A stretch of 64,000 nucleotides of DNA from Alligator mississippiensis. Lineage: Eukaryota > Chordata > Crocodylia > Alligatoridae. The notes beneath the pieces were generated by a model. The model searched no databases and was not told the origin of the DNA. It worked only from the letters and a program-made list of their open reading frames with translations. Of this stretch, positions 14,001 to 32,768 are shown piece by piece. Within the stretch, counting starts at the first letter, position 1, and each line of letters begins with the position of its first letter. Made by a program: the position numbers and the translations under genes. The DNA lies in assembly GCF_030867095.1 (NCBI RefSeq), contig NC_081824.1, positions 361,231,829 through 361,295,828 on the forward strand, in the 5' to 3' direction.

Positions 14001-17000
14001 ACTTTGGCCTTTCTGCCATTGCTGGGCCCTGACAGAAGCCAGAGGGGGAGGGAAGCGAGAAGGGGAGGGAGGGCACACTGGCAGTGCCCCACCGCCACTG
14101 GGCCCTGAAAACAGCTGGGAGGGAGGGAGCGGAGCGGGGATGTGGGGAGGGGGTTTCATGCAGCTAGACGCACAGTGGTGGCAGCACTAGGTGGTGGTTG
14201 CAGCCACTGTGTGCAAGCTTTCCACGCCCCCCCCCCCCCATCCCACCCCACACCTGGCGCTGTGGGGTGGAGCAGTGGGGGGACGCACAGAGACAGATTG
14301 GTGGGGAGACGCAAGGGGTTGGAGGTAGGCGGTGGCAGCACGAGCCGGCGGGTGACAGCACTCCATCCCCTCCTGCTCCCCCTCCCCCATCATTCTTGAC
14401 AGGCGGTTAGCTAATAATAAAAATAAAATCTTACAATACAGTGCTTATCCAACACGTTCTGCTTATCTCAAAGTCAGCTAGCTAGTATCATTTAATGTAA
14501 CAGTAACAACAATAATCACCTATTCAAATTATCTGGGTCATATGTTTATTAATAGTGTATTACTTACTTTTTCAGTATAAGTACCAAATTAATATTGATG
14601 GCACAGTGGCTGCATACAGATTGCCTTACCTACTAGCAGGAAACAGTGTGGTGCTAAAACAAGACTCCATCTACTATGAACATTTTTATAACGAGCTGCA
14701 GCCATGGAAACATTACATTCCATTCAAAAGTGACCTGAGTGATCTACTGGAGAAACTACAGTGGGCAAAAGATCATGATGAGGAGGTATGCACATATTTA
14801 AATATTTAACAATGTTTCACAATATAAGTAAATAACCTAATTACATCTGTAGGTCTTCAGTGTCACATACTGTGTAGATGGACAAGTTAGATATATTTAG
14901 ATTGTACGGTCCACTTCAGTCCTTGCTTTGAAAATTGATTTGATCTTATGAGAAAGTTTTATTCACAACATAAAAAATTAAAGTTATTCTGGAGAAGTCA
15001 GATTTCTTTCTCCTTGCCATATTATCAGTAATAAGTGTTTGTTATACTATGAGCAACTCATCACAATGATACCTAGACACTTACTAACAAAATTGGAAGA
15101 TTAATTATATAAACCTATGCACTGTAAATTGCATTTCAGAATTACCGTTGACCTCTCCAGAAATATTCCTATTTTGGGATTTTTTTTCTTTGATAGGTAA
15201 AGAATATTGCAGAATCTGGACAAGAATTTGCAAGAAATAATCTCATGGGAGATCACATATTCTGCTATTATTTCAAACTTTTCCAGGTTAGTTTATCTTT
15301 AAACTACTAAAAGAAAATTATGGGTGTGACAGGGCACAAATACTGGAATTGGCCACTCTAGTGAAGTTGCAAAGCAAACCAGAGCAATCAAGAATCTTAA
15401 GTAAATTACAGATAGAGCATGCAAGTTATGGCCTATAAGATCCCTTAAAACTAGATTGGCAGTTTAACAGAGGCATTTCAGTTCCCATAAATCTCAGTCT
15501 AATCTGAAATCTCAGCCCATATTCTCTACTGCAGTACTCAGCAGTGATCAAAGAGTTCAGAATCACACATGCCCCCTCCAAACCACAGCTGAAAATGTCT
15601 CTATATTAGCACTGAGATATTGACACATCCGGTGAGGCACCAAATAGTGTTCTTGTTTGTAGCTAAGTATCTCTATAATCTGTGACATGGTAGGAGGTTT
15701 TGAGAAATTGTTCGGCCATAGAGATACCACATGACTATTAATTTGAGTTGTGCATGCATCACAGTTGAATTCATAGGATAAGAATCCCTTTTCTTGAATT
15801 AGGCATATGCTAATTTACAAGTGAGTGAGCCAAAAATCAGAGATGGCATGGAGAAGGTGCAGCAGCCTGATGATGACCTCTTTCCATGTTCTTGTCACAG
15901 AAGGAAGGTACAGTATGTGCATGTCAAAGATCTGATCCTGCAGGGTGCTGAATGTTTTCAGTATTGTAGCTTGGCTACCATGTATCCAAGAATGGAACAT
16001 GTACTGGGTCAAAGAGAGAGAGCAAGGAGTATGACATCACTCTAGATTCTAGTCCATCTTCCTAACACTAATTACTTTTTCAGATGACCATTTCATGTAA
16101 AAAACTAAAAGGGAATGTCTAGATAAGCACTCATGTGTGATATGTGGTGCTGCAGACACATCTGCAGCACTACACGTGCTGCACTTGCAGGCATTCCCCA
16201 CACTGCTAATTTGCAGTGTGCGGGGTGGGGAAGAGTTTGACACTGGGAGATCCCAGTGACAGAAAAACCTGCAGTGGAAAAAAGCAGATTTGTGCACGTG
16301 GTGGCAGCGTGTACCGTCTGAATCAGGATCCTGACCAGCCGGAGCCATGCTGGCCCCAGCCTCCCTTACCCCACCTCTACTACTTCAGAGTCAGGGCAGC
16401 CAGGATCTGGAACCAGCTTCAAAGGGAAGTGGTGCTGGCTCCTACCTTAGGGGTATTTGAAAGAAGGCTTGATAACTACCTAGCTGGGGTCATATGAGCT
16501 TAAACTTACCAGGGGTCATATAAGCCCAGTATTCATTCCTGCCCAGGGCAGGGAGTCAGACTTGATGATCTGCTCAGGTCCCTTCCGACCCTACATTTAT
16601 GAACCTGGGGCAACATACTGTGTACCAGAGCACACGTACACGGGCATTCCTTGGGGACAAGTAGCAGCAGTATATATTGTGCCACTGCTGTTTGTCCCTG
16701 GGGAACTTCCCGTGCCTGCACATCTGGAGCTAGCTAAACGGTCCTTTAAGTAGGGACCAGAACTCATTCCTCTCACCCTCTCTGAACAAGTGAATCTTGC
16801 TTTATTGTGTACACAATGGCACAACTTCAAATGAAAGGGTAGAGAGGGCTCCCATCCATGTTGGTCTACAGCTTGGTGTCTAGGGTACTCTCCTAGGACG
16901 TGGGCTTCTACCCTTTCAGGATGAGAATACAATTGAACCCAGGTCTCTCATTTTCTGCACTGATGCTTAAACACCGTTCTATTGTATAGAAGGTGGGCAC

Positions 17001-17597
17001 AATTTCACTGTCTTTTTACTGCATCTATAAAGGAAAGAGGCCATGATGCTGAATTTTGTGACAAGCCTGAATCTGTTGGTGTCTCAAGCAGGCTCTGAAT
17101 ATGCTTATTCTGCATCACGCACGTCAGGGAAGATGGTGTGGTGAGGGAGGGCACTAGTTTGAGTACCCTGAATGGGCTTAAGAATGAGAGAACTACTAAT
17201 CTACTCACTCTGGCAGGAACATACAGCAGCACAACATGAGAACTTTATTGGCAAAATTGTGGCATCTATAGATATTTAGTTAGGCAATGAGAGTCACACG
17301 ACTGGACCTAAGTATCTAAAAGGTAAGGCTTTAGCTTTATGTAGAACTGGGCGCAAGGTACCTGCACTTATCAACATACATTGGCCCATTAAAAACATAA
17401 AGAAGCTGCAACGATTATTTTAATTGCTGTGTTGACACTGCCCAGGGAGGGCCTTGTGTGGTTTTTTTTTTTTTTTCAGTCACTGTACAGAGAAAGGATT
17501 AATGAATTAGAGCAAGAGATGAAAGACAATCTCAAACATTGAAACTACAGTCATTAATATTTTTCCTTCTTAATTACAGGCCAAAGATGAGCTCTAA
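1802..17597 (+). CDS. POGLUT2: Protein O-glucosyltransferase 2 (KDELC1), 5'-partial, nine exons
   Basis: ER-lumenal glycosyltransferase that adds O-glucose to serines of EGF repeats (Notch, fibrillins). Exons I resolved: 1802-2007, 4005-4210, 4918-4995, 10021-10193, 13047-13284, 14576-14785, 15197-15286, 15803-15907 and 17580-17597. All junctions are GT-AG and keep one frame (1,324 nt; 440 complete codons plus a split first codon). The first exon holds the filamin-type Ig domain (FTSSPGE ... [14 protein letters not shown] ... [11 protein letters not shown]). Later exons hold the CAP10 / glycosyltransferase 90 domain with conserved [44 protein letters not shown] and ARNNLMGD. The protein ends CHRRK-AKDEL, a KDEL retrieval signal. 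About 61 N-terminal residues with the signal peptide are in an exon left of the window. The paralogue POGLUT3 is the main alternative; adjacency to TEX30 and the close family match favour POGLUT2. I see no disabling change. Confidence 0.95.
2940..3299. mobile_element. Non-autonomous hAT element, 360 bp
   Basis: Ends CAGTGATGTCCAACC and GGTTGGCCACCACTG are imperfect inverted repeats. Flanks CAGTAGAG (2932-2939) and CAATAGAG (3300-3307) match 7 of 8, the 8-bp duplication typical of hAT. No transposase ORF. Confidence 0.8.
3340..3480 (-). mobile_element. MIR-like SINE, antisense
   Basis: Reads GAAACAGAGGCACAGA...AACTTACTC...ATCACAAG and ends AACTACAAGAGCATCTCC. This is the reverse complement of the MIR core (CTCTGTGCCTCAGTTTCC and the tRNA-like head). 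Confidence 0.6.
3608..3852. mobile_element. MITE with GTCTACAC-type terminus
   Basis: Right end CCTGTGTAGACAAGGCC and internal inverted GGAATAGC/GCTATTCC motifs are shared with MITEs common in sauropsid genomes. The left end is not sharp. Confidence 0.45.
4005..4210 (+). CDS. POGLUT2: POGLUT2 exon: linker to CAP10 domain
   Basis: Acceptor TATAACAG, donor GTACAG. Encodes [12 protein letters not shown]...[17 protein letters not shown]. The Cys-rich HENCDCP segment links the filamin-type and CAP10 domains. In frame with both neighbouring exons. Confidence 0.94.
4440..4606 (-). repeat. Possible MIR-like fragment
   Basis: CACAGTGTTGCAGCAAATCA...TCAGAGTGGGAT...CCAGGTCTCCTGATTCC resembles a diverged antisense MIR. 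Weak. Confidence 0.3.
4918..4995 (+). CDS. POGLUT2: POGLUT2 exon: start of CAP10 domain
   Basis: Acceptor ATTTTTAG, donor GTGAGT; 26 whole codons encoding [20 protein letters not shown] followed by LSLTRK. It is too short for a simple ORF scan and is recognised by frame continuity and family match. Confidence 0.92.
5352..5470. repeat. Dispersed repeat, copy 1 (other copy at 7720-7830)
   Basis: ATTCTCTACACCGAGCAAAG...GGCCAGAGTGGAGGAGAGAAGT matches 7745-7800 at roughly 80%, same orientation. Class not recognised; both copies are in one POGLUT2 intron. Confidence 0.5.
5745..6332 (+). mobile_element. CR1 LINE, 5'-truncated 3' end
   Basis: Contains the end of CR1 ORF2 in broken frames ([47 protein letters not shown] then LDKSLTGMI stop). 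The 3' UTR has the typical TTGGACTGGATGACCTCCTG and the tail TTCTATGATTCTATGA. No RT domain left. Confidence 0.88.
6972..7432. mobile_element. MITE, same family as the 43.8-45.5 kb elements
   Basis: Left part (CATGAGACATTTACT, CAGTAAAGTCTCAGCATCT, CACTTGTAAACACAAGTACTA) matches 43,811-43,962. Right end carries ATGTGTAGATATCTCC. Internal inverted copies of GCTGAGCTGAGTCAGAGCAG. Confidence 0.6.
7720..7830. repeat. Dispersed repeat, copy 2 (other copy at 5352-5470)
   Basis: AAATTCTCTACACTGAACAA followed by AGTGGGCAGAGTGGAGTAGAGAAGT matches the first copy. Class unknown. Confidence 0.5.
7911..9296. other. POGLUT2 intron, no recognisable feature
   Basis: AT-rich sequence with a short poly-T run near 8040. 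No gene, exon or transposon end that I can support. Confidence 0.5.
9297..9873. mobile_element. Tigger-like (Tc1/mariner) DNA transposon remnant, 577 bp
   Basis: Starts CAGGCAGTCCTTGACTTAC, ends CATAAGTCCGAGGACTACCTG (inverted match), flanked by TA on both sides. Internal deletion left only the two ends and the 3' end of the transposase ORF. Confidence 0.85.
9414..9641 (+). pseudogene. C-terminal fragment of a Tigger-type transposase
   Basis: Reading frame of about 75 codons ends SLSKSI stop. It has TSLDTFFKK followed by a low-complexity Lys/Ser/Pro tail ([20 protein letters not shown]). The LDTFF-K motif near the C-terminus is seen in Tigger/pogo transposases. The catalytic DDE domain is absent. 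Confidence 0.6.
10021..10193 (+). CDS. POGLUT2: POGLUT2 exon: CAP10 domain
   Basis: Acceptor TTTGCTTAG, donor GTAAAA. Encodes [20 protein letters not shown]...[31 protein letters not shown] and two bases of an Arg codon. This is one of the best conserved blocks of the glycosyltransferase fold. Confidence 0.94.
10708..11538. mobile_element. hAT-like non-autonomous element, 831 bp, GC-rich
   Basis: Flanked by CTAATAGC (10700-10707) and CTAATAAC (11539-11546), 7 of 8 identical. Ends TAGGGATGGATCCAG and CTAGATCTGCCCATG are imperfectly inverted. Contains CAGCAG/CTGCTG runs; the ORFs inside are not recognisable proteins. Confidence 0.7.
11547..11929. other. POGLUT2 intron, no recognisable feature
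   Basis: Pyrimidine-rich stretch. ORFs here show no family resemblance. Confidence 0.4.
11930..12475 (+). mobile_element. Old CR1-type LINE 3' fragment
   Basis: Diverged CR1 ORF2 end: ACTGGTTAGGCCTTATCTAT, GAACTAGGTATGTTTAGC, TTAGAGAAAAGAAAATTAAG, TCTTCAAGAGAAGACTAATC. More decayed than the other CR1 copies. Confidence 0.7.
12489..12945. mobile_element. MITE with CATCTACACG termini
   Basis: Left GTGCATCTACACGAGC and right CACACGTGTAGATGGACACT are inverted. It holds internal hairpins such as ACTGTAAGATAGTA / TACTATCTTACGGCAGT near 12,797-12,842. Confidence 0.7.
13047..13284 (+). CDS. POGLUT2: POGLUT2 exon: catalytic core, WRGRDSR motif
   Basis: Acceptor TTCTCCAG, donor GTAAGA. One base completes the Arg codon, followed by 79 codons, [20 protein letters not shown]...[23 protein letters not shown]. 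It contains [11 protein letters not shown], a conserved segment of the family's donor-binding region. Confidence 0.95.
13748..14414 (+). mobile_element. Helitron-like non-autonomous element, 667 bp
   Basis: Starts TCTAATATTATAAAAGCCTG and ends GACAGGCGGTTAGCTAA before a T. This agrees with the 5' TC, AT-rich head and 3' CTRR of vertebrate Helitrons, with no inverted repeats or duplication. The interior is a GC-rich passenger with no recognised exon; its ORFs on both strands are low complexity. Confidence 0.75.
14576..14785 (+). CDS. POGLUT2: POGLUT2 exon: catalytic core, DGTVAAYR motif
   Basis: Acceptor CTTTTTCAG, donor GTATGC; 70 codons starting [20 protein letters not shown] and ending [13 protein letters not shown] (QWAKDHDEE here). 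Contains the conserved [20 protein letters not shown] block. Confidence 0.95.
15197..15286 (+). CDS. POGLUT2: POGLUT2 exon: end of CAP10 domain
   Basis: Acceptor TTTGATAG, donor GTTAGT; 30 codons, [20 protein letters not shown] followed by [10 protein letters not shown]. In frame with neighbours. Confidence 0.93.
15803..15907 (+). CDS. POGLUT2: POGLUT2 exon: C-terminal region
   Basis: Acceptor TTGAATTAG, donor GTACAG; 35 codons, [20 protein letters not shown] then [15 protein letters not shown]. The CxC pair before the tail is typical of the family. Confidence 0.92.
16112..16745. mobile_element. MITE interrupted by a CR1 fragment
   Basis: Left (GGTGCTGCAGACACATCTGC, CAGGCATTCCCCACACTGCT) and right (GGGCATTCCTTGGGGACAAG, CTGTTTGTCCCTGGGGAA) parts match an intact relative at 45,676-46,117. 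Between them is a CR1 3' end. Confidence 0.7.
16376..16603 (+). mobile_element. CR1 LINE 3' end nested in a MITE
   Basis: Encodes the end of CR1 ORF2, [19 protein letters not shown] followed by [20 protein letters not shown] and a stop. The 3' UTR reads CAGACTTGATGATCTGCTCA and the tail CTACATTTATGAA. Confidence 0.85.
16746..17579. other. POGLUT2 last intron, no further feature recognised
   Basis: Unique-looking sequence with a T-run at about 17,461. No exon between 15,907 and 17,580. Confidence 0.45.
17580..17597 (+). CDS. POGLUT2: POGLUT2 last coding exon: KDEL tail and stop
   Basis: Acceptor TTAATTACAG followed by codons for A-K-D-E-L and TAA. The KDEL tetrapeptide is the ER retrieval signal. 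The exon continues into the 3' UTR. Confidence 0.93.
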   Translation, partial: AKDEL

Positions 17598-17802
17598 CAC
17601 GAAGAAATTATATTATTTGTGGAACATTTATTTACCCTCAGAATTCCTTCTTTAAAAAAAAAAAAGGAAAATGTTAATTACAATTTCAGAGGACAATACA
17701 AAACTTATTGTGCAATAGTCCACATTAGAAATACCTGTTTTCTTTTGTATCAAGCAATGTTAATAGAATTTGGGTTTTAAACATTTTTACAATTTTTTTT
17801 TA

Positions 17803-17808
17803 ATAAAA
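17803..17808 (+). terminator. POGLUT2 polyadenylation signal
   Basis: AATAAA 206 bases past the POGLUT2 stop codon, followed by a GT-rich stretch (CCTTGTTTTCACTG) within 35 bases. It is the first canonical signal after the stop. Confidence 0.75.
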
Positions 17809-20007
17809 TCACTTTTATTTCAAAACACCTTGTTTTCACTGTCCTAATAACTGATCCTGAACAGTGGTTGGAAGGAGACACCAATCAAGCTGCTTTAACA
17901 TGTGTGAATTTAAAAGTCTAATGCCAAATTCTTCTTGAAGTTTCTATTTAGTAAGAAATGACCAGATACAAGTTAATTTCAAACCATCCTTCCAACATGG
18001 TTATAGGGGACTCTCTTTCAAACATACACAGCTCACATCTTCTTCCCTTAGAAAGCCAGTTTTCTAAAAGATAATATCCTTTCTATGTATCTTTGAAAAG
18101 TCCCACCGAATTTAATCCATACAAAAATAATGGATAGTTAAAATACTATAGAAAAATAATCATTTTTGTTTACTTGATAAAGTTTATCCCTAGATGATGC
18201 TTGACAGGTGTAAAACAACATATTGTTTTCTGACATAATGATATTCTTAAATCAGTCAATTTTCACCCTCCACACACTTTATCCTCAATGGAAGTACTGT
18301 ATACAAAGCATCATGAGGTCAGTGTCGATTATGATAGATTTAAAATTCTTCAAGTTCTAAAAATGTGTCCATATGGTTCTCAACCAAAATGAAGGTTTGT
18401 ATTAGTTTCAGTTCAGGTTCCATACTGCTAAGAATGACAGTTGTATTTTATATGAAATATTATGAATGCTGTTAGCCTGGCACTCATGAACAATCCTACA
18501 ACCACAAAGTATAGAGAAAAATATGGTCTGGTTGGAAATACTTGACTTTCAATAAGTCTATCTAACTGGTATTTAAAATAAAGTAAAAATAACTTGTTGA
18601 TACTAGAAGCCTTTTAAACCAGTACTGATAATGCCGTGTTGGCTGCAGTCTAGTTTTACAATGCCAACTCTTACCAAGTATACTGCTTAGCTGGCTTAAT
18701 ATCGTAAACATAGTTAAATCACTGTTCTCTTTCCATACCAAATTTACTGTAGTGGTTTAGCAAAAAAACCCCCAAAATTAAACTCTTCTACATGGATGAC
18801 AATACCATTTGTGCTGGATTCGCAGCAGCCCTAAAGCCTTATTGGACATTACACTTTTGCAGAAACATGAAAACAATGGAAAATATTCAGCTTTTGCTTT
18901 TTTTAAGCCTTGGCACTGTCAGTGACTAGGAAATGTTACTATTTCTGATAGTAAACCTGTCAGGGACCGGGCTGGTATGTTCCTTATTATCACTTTATTA
19001 TGGTTAAATAAATAGTGCATGTCTGGTCTAGTCTAAGACCAAATGTATCCTAGAAATTTTGCCAATATAAAGTAAACTGAAGAGGAAAGAGAAGGAGGGG
19101 AATTTGTTGTGGTATCTGCATACCATCTGACATCTTATAGTAGATGCACAAAACTATCTGAAAGGTCTAACCAGCCAATAAAAATATAGCAGAAGTCAAC
19201 AGAATTCAGCAGGAATGAAGTGAGTCGAGTCCAAAGCCATACTCTAACTGCAGTGCATTTAAAACTACTTTCCTTTTTATTTCTTTTAAATGCACTATGC
19301 ACTGCAAAAAATTATGTATAGTACCAGCTCTAGAAATCCATAAAACCAGTATCATGTATTCCTCTGAAAAAAATCAGTGCTAAATACACACTCTAGTTCA
19401 AATTTTAACATCCAAAGGATTTATGATTTCTAATCTCTACCCCCCCCAAATTTTAAAGAGGTCTTATAATTTATTAGAAGTAAGGTCTGAATCTTAATTC
19501 AGTGGTTTGAGCTATTTTAGCAGAAACAAGCATTATTTTTAGTGGAAAAAAACGTTTTTCCTGGCCAAAGTAGGTGGTTAATCAAATTTAACATCATTAC
19601 TTTTGTAAAATCACTTTCACATGGAAACTAAACATGTCACCCAATTCTCTACTAGTTTCCATACTGTGTTAGTAGGTTTATACTAAAATGGTGCAAAATA
19701 CTATAAAACCAAAATGGTAGTATTTTATATCAGTTTTGCACAGGTGTAAATACCTGCATGAGGCAGAAGTCAAGGGAGAAACAGACCTGTAAGACCAGCC
19801 AAACTGGAAATTATTTTTCTCTAAGTTATAAATGCATAAGAAATGAGATTTAATACTCAAATTAACTATTATCTGAAATACACCCAATACAATTCTTTGG
19901 TTCCAACAGAAATTCAGTTAATTTTTCAGCAAATTTAAACTATGCAATACAAAAAAGTTTATTAGCTTGGTCAAACAGATCAGCAAATAGAAACACAGAA
20001 AAAAAGT
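17809..20007. other. Convergent 3' flank between POGLUT2 and TEX30
   Basis: AT-rich unique-looking sequence between the two 3' ends. I recognise no gene and no mobile element. A longer TEX30 3' UTR could extend through it on the - strand. Confidence 0.5.
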
Positions 20008-20013
20008 TTTATT
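19958..20013 (-). terminator. Candidate TEX30 polyadenylation signals
   Basis: Two AATAAA hexamers on the - strand (20013-20008 and 19963-19958), 240-290 bases past the TEX30 stop. Which one is used cannot be told from sequence. Confidence 0.5.
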
Positions 20014-20249
20014 ACTGAGCATTTTGCATGTGAGACCTTTCAAAAACGTCCTCCTTGGTAACCTTCCACTGATTTTTTTTTTCCATTCTTAAAAAAAATA
20101 CTGAGCATGACAGTTACTGAATCAAACAGGACTCATTAAGTAATCACTTGTATTTGTCTGTGTTGGCCAGCTAAACAAGCCTTTACTAATCAATTATATT
20201 TTAGGGAAGGCTAATATAACAGATGTTATTTAATTGCTGGAAATTATTT

Positions 20250-29445
<9,196 letters not shown>

Positions 29446-29880
29446 CGCCGGCGGACACTCGGGCGAGGCGGAGCCTGCGACCACCCCAGGCGAGGAGGAG
29501 GGACTAGGGCCCCTCGCTCACGCGGCCAGATCCAGATCAGAGAGCCCTCCACTGCAACAGGTCACTACCGCCCCAGGGCGCATGCGCAGAGTTGGCCCAC
29601 GCCCCCGAGCAACCGGCGCTGCGTGATCGTTGAGCCCGCCCTTTTCCTAGACTTCGCGCGGGCGTCGCGGTTGGCGGCTTTTTCGGGGCGAGGTCAGCAC
29701 AGAGGGGAGTGAGTGTTGGGGTGCAGCTGCGCGAGGAGACTTAGAACTGAGGAGACTGCGCCAGAAGGCATCGCCGTTATCCGGGAGCTCGAGGCCGCGC
29801 TCGCGCCAGCCCAGCCGCCCCCTGCCATGCAGGGGGAAAAGAAGGGAGGAGGGCGCTAGCTGAGAGGCAGGGATGGGGTG

Positions 29881-31112
29881 GGGAAGGCATGAGAATTACA
29901 CTCTTCGCATTGTCGGGAATACCCTTCACAACCTGAGGAAGAAGGTTGTCTTGAGTTCATCCTGAGTATCTAGTGAGGCAGACAGGGTTCTTTGGATAAA
30001 TCTGATCTCTTCTATTAGACCAATGCGAATAGTTAGGAAAATTCTGCTTAGCATCCGGCCGGGTATAAACCCCTGTGCTAGGCAGAGGAAGCATCTGCAG
30101 TTGGTGTGTGTTCTTCCCGGATGGATACAAGCTATCTCCCTCAGAAATCCTGGCCTGCTATTTTTAAGGCATTGAGCAGTGGTCTGTATCGCTGCCATAA
30201 TTGCCCCATATAATGACCTGTGCAATGACCCAAAGATGATGCTTTATCCACTTGTTATCCCAGGCTCGTGAACAGCAATTCAAAATGGATTTGCCGGGAA
30301 GGCTTCATCATCAGGGCTTTTGGGATAGAATGAAACTTAGGAAATGGCTTGCGCAACTCGCCCAGTCAAAATGGCCCCACGCCATCCAGAAAATCATTCT
30401 TAGAGATGCTGAGCTTGGTGACTTGCACTTGGATGTAGATGCGGATGTGCGTGAATCAGGTACGCTGTGGTGTCCAAATAGAGAAATATAGGCTTAGTTA
30501 AGAGCTATGCTCAAAGAGGGGTGTAAAGCCTAGGGTTGTATTACACAAATTAGCATCAGGCAACGAACTGGATCAACATAGTTCATCTGCTCTGTTTGCA
30601 AACACTATGTGGTGATACTTACAAATGCGCAGTGCTGTCATTACAGCGTTTTTTGGTTTGTGTATTGCTAGGACATCCATCTTATAAAATAACGTTAAAC
30701 CATTGGTATGTTTGTGACATGCCCAGTATAAAATTCTTGACACAGAAAAATACAAAAATCTTATTAAAATAGTTCTCAAGAGTGGATTTAATTGAGAAAC
30801 TCCTGAATTGTGCCCCTCTGGATAAATAAGCAGTGAGAAATAATTGTCCTACCAGAAACATGGACTGGAGCTCTACCAGGAAGGCTGAAATGGGACTATT
30901 GGGGGGTTACAAGATACAAACTGCCTGTACACAAAAGACATTTTTGAAGCAAATTACATTCAAATAATCACATTGGTTCTCTGTCTCATCCCTCCACAGC
31001 TTAAGTTGTGAAGCATGCATTCATTTTAATTTCCATTTTCTCTTAACTTTAATTTCAATTTGATATACTCTTGGAAAGGCTTTATTAACTATGTGGTCTG
31101 GGCCTAGCAGGA
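29881..31112. other. Upstream of TEX30: unassigned, open frames on both strands
   Basis: Frames at 30,225-29,926 (-, 99 codons) and 30,252-30,491 (+, 79 codons) have protein-like composition but no family I recognise. The stretch has mixed composition and could be an old transposon or a divergent transcript from the CpG island. Confidence 0.3.
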
Positions 31113-31262
31113 CTGTCACAGGCCAGCTGGGCACTGTTAGTGTATCAATTTAGTTGCAGGCTGACTGGGTGCTGCAACTTTATCAGCCACTGGGCTGTTT
31201 GGTTTGAGATCAAGGAGGCAGAGTTGGGAGTGAAGCAAAGGCAAATTTATTATAGCTTACAC

Positions 31263-32143
31263 CAGGCTTGTCCAACATATGGCCTGTGAGACGCCATATG
31301 GCCCACCAAGCCATTTTATCTGGCCCGTGGCAGCGCAGAGTGCAAAGTCACTAGCGTGGAGCCGCAGCGGCGGTGGGGCCGCAGCGAGGCGGGCAGGGCC
31401 AGCCCGCGGGTCCCAGCCAGCAGCGAGGGGAGGGGAGCTGCTTACCCCCGCGGGGCCCAGGGGAGCGACCCTGCGCAGGAGGCCAAGCAGCGGCCTCTGG
31501 CGGTGCCGGCCCATGCCTGCCTCCTCACCCGCCTGCTTCAAGCTAGCCCCGCTGCCCTGCCCCACAGCAAGGCAGCGCCTGCTCCCCCGGCCAGTGTCCC
31601 CCCAGGCGCTGCAGCTCTCTGGGCCTGGCTGCCTCGCTGCGGCTCAGGACGAGCCTGCACCGGTCAGTCCCGAGTGGCACGAGGCTCCGCTGCCACTTCT
31701 GCTGGCCAGTGCAGACCTGGCCGGCCTCCTGCCATCCCCAGCAGAACATGGGAAGCCGGCTTCAGCTTCATGCTGCTTTTCCTGGCCGGTGCCGACCCGG
31801 TTCTGCCCAGGCAGGTCCTGCAGCACCATGTCAACCTGGGCACGGCACTGGCAGGCCAGGTGGGCCCCAAGTTAACCCCGGCCTGGCCCCGTGGCTTCTC
31901 CAGCACCAGGTCAACCCAGTTGTAGCCAAGCGGCTCCTGCAGCACCATATCAACCTGGGCATGCATGCCATGTCAACCAGCACCATGTCAACCCCTGCAA
32001 CTTCATTGGTGTCAGAGGTCATGTGACATCACTTCCTGATATGATACCACTTCCTGTGACGTCTTTGAATATGGCTCGCCAACCCACTGAGTGATAAAAA
32101 GTTCATGATCTGGCCCCACATTCAAAAAGGTTGGACACCCCTG
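31263..32143. mobile_element. Non-autonomous hAT element, 881 bp, nested in the LTR
   Basis: Perfect 8-bp duplication GCTTACAC (31255-31262, 32144-32151). Ends CAGGCTTGTCCAACATATGG and AAAAAGGTTGGACACCCCTG are inverted. The GC-rich interior gives long but meaningless ORFs (up to 198 codons). Confidence 0.9.
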
Positions 32144-32227
32144 GCTTACACACACAACAGTTAACAGAAAGATAAATGCGATAAGCAGATAATGCAGTAT
32201 TAAAGAGCTAGTGGTAAATAATAATAA

Positions 32228-32768
32228 CAAAATGATACTCCCCCTCTATGCAACATTGGTCAGGCCACAATTGGAGTACTGCATCCAGTTCTGGGCACCG
32301 TACTTTAAGAAGGATGTGGCCTGTCCTTGAGAGGGTTCAGAGGAGGGCCACCCGCTTGGTTGGAGGGTAGCAGGACAGGCTCTATGAGGAGAGACTGAGG
32401 AACTTGAATGGAGCAAACAGAGGCTGAGGGGAGATTTGGTGGCTGTCTACAAACTGGTTAGGGGAGATCAGCAGCAAATAGGAAGGGCCCTGTTCCCCCC
32501 AGCACCACCTGGGGTGATGAGGAACAATGGCCAGAAGCTACTGGAGAATAGGTTCAGGTTAGCGATTAGGAGGCACTATTTCACTGTTAGGGTGGGAAGT
32601 GGTCCTTGCTCCTACCTTGGGTAAATTAAAAAAGAAGTTGAATGAACACCTGTCTGGGGTCATGTGATCCCAGCATGTGCTCCTGCCAGTGGGGGGGGGT
32701 AGGGGGAGGTCAGACTAGATGATCTGTTCAGGTCCCTTCTGACCCCAAACTACTATGAAACTATGAAA
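32228..32768 (+). mobile_element. CR1 LINE 3' end nested in the LTR
   Basis: LEYCIQFWAP-like start, [24 protein letters not shown] middle, 3' UTR AGACTAGATGATCTGTTCAG and tail ACTATGAAACTATGAAA. 5'-truncated; no RT domain. Confidence 0.88.

Noticed and set aside
14142-14410. Several GC-rich frames on both strands
   Set aside because: Interior of the Helitron-like element; low complexity, no domain.
31279-31925. Overlapping 198- and 189-codon open frames
   Set aside because: They lie in the GC-rich interior of a hAT MITE with clear ends; stop codons are rare there by composition and no domain is visible.
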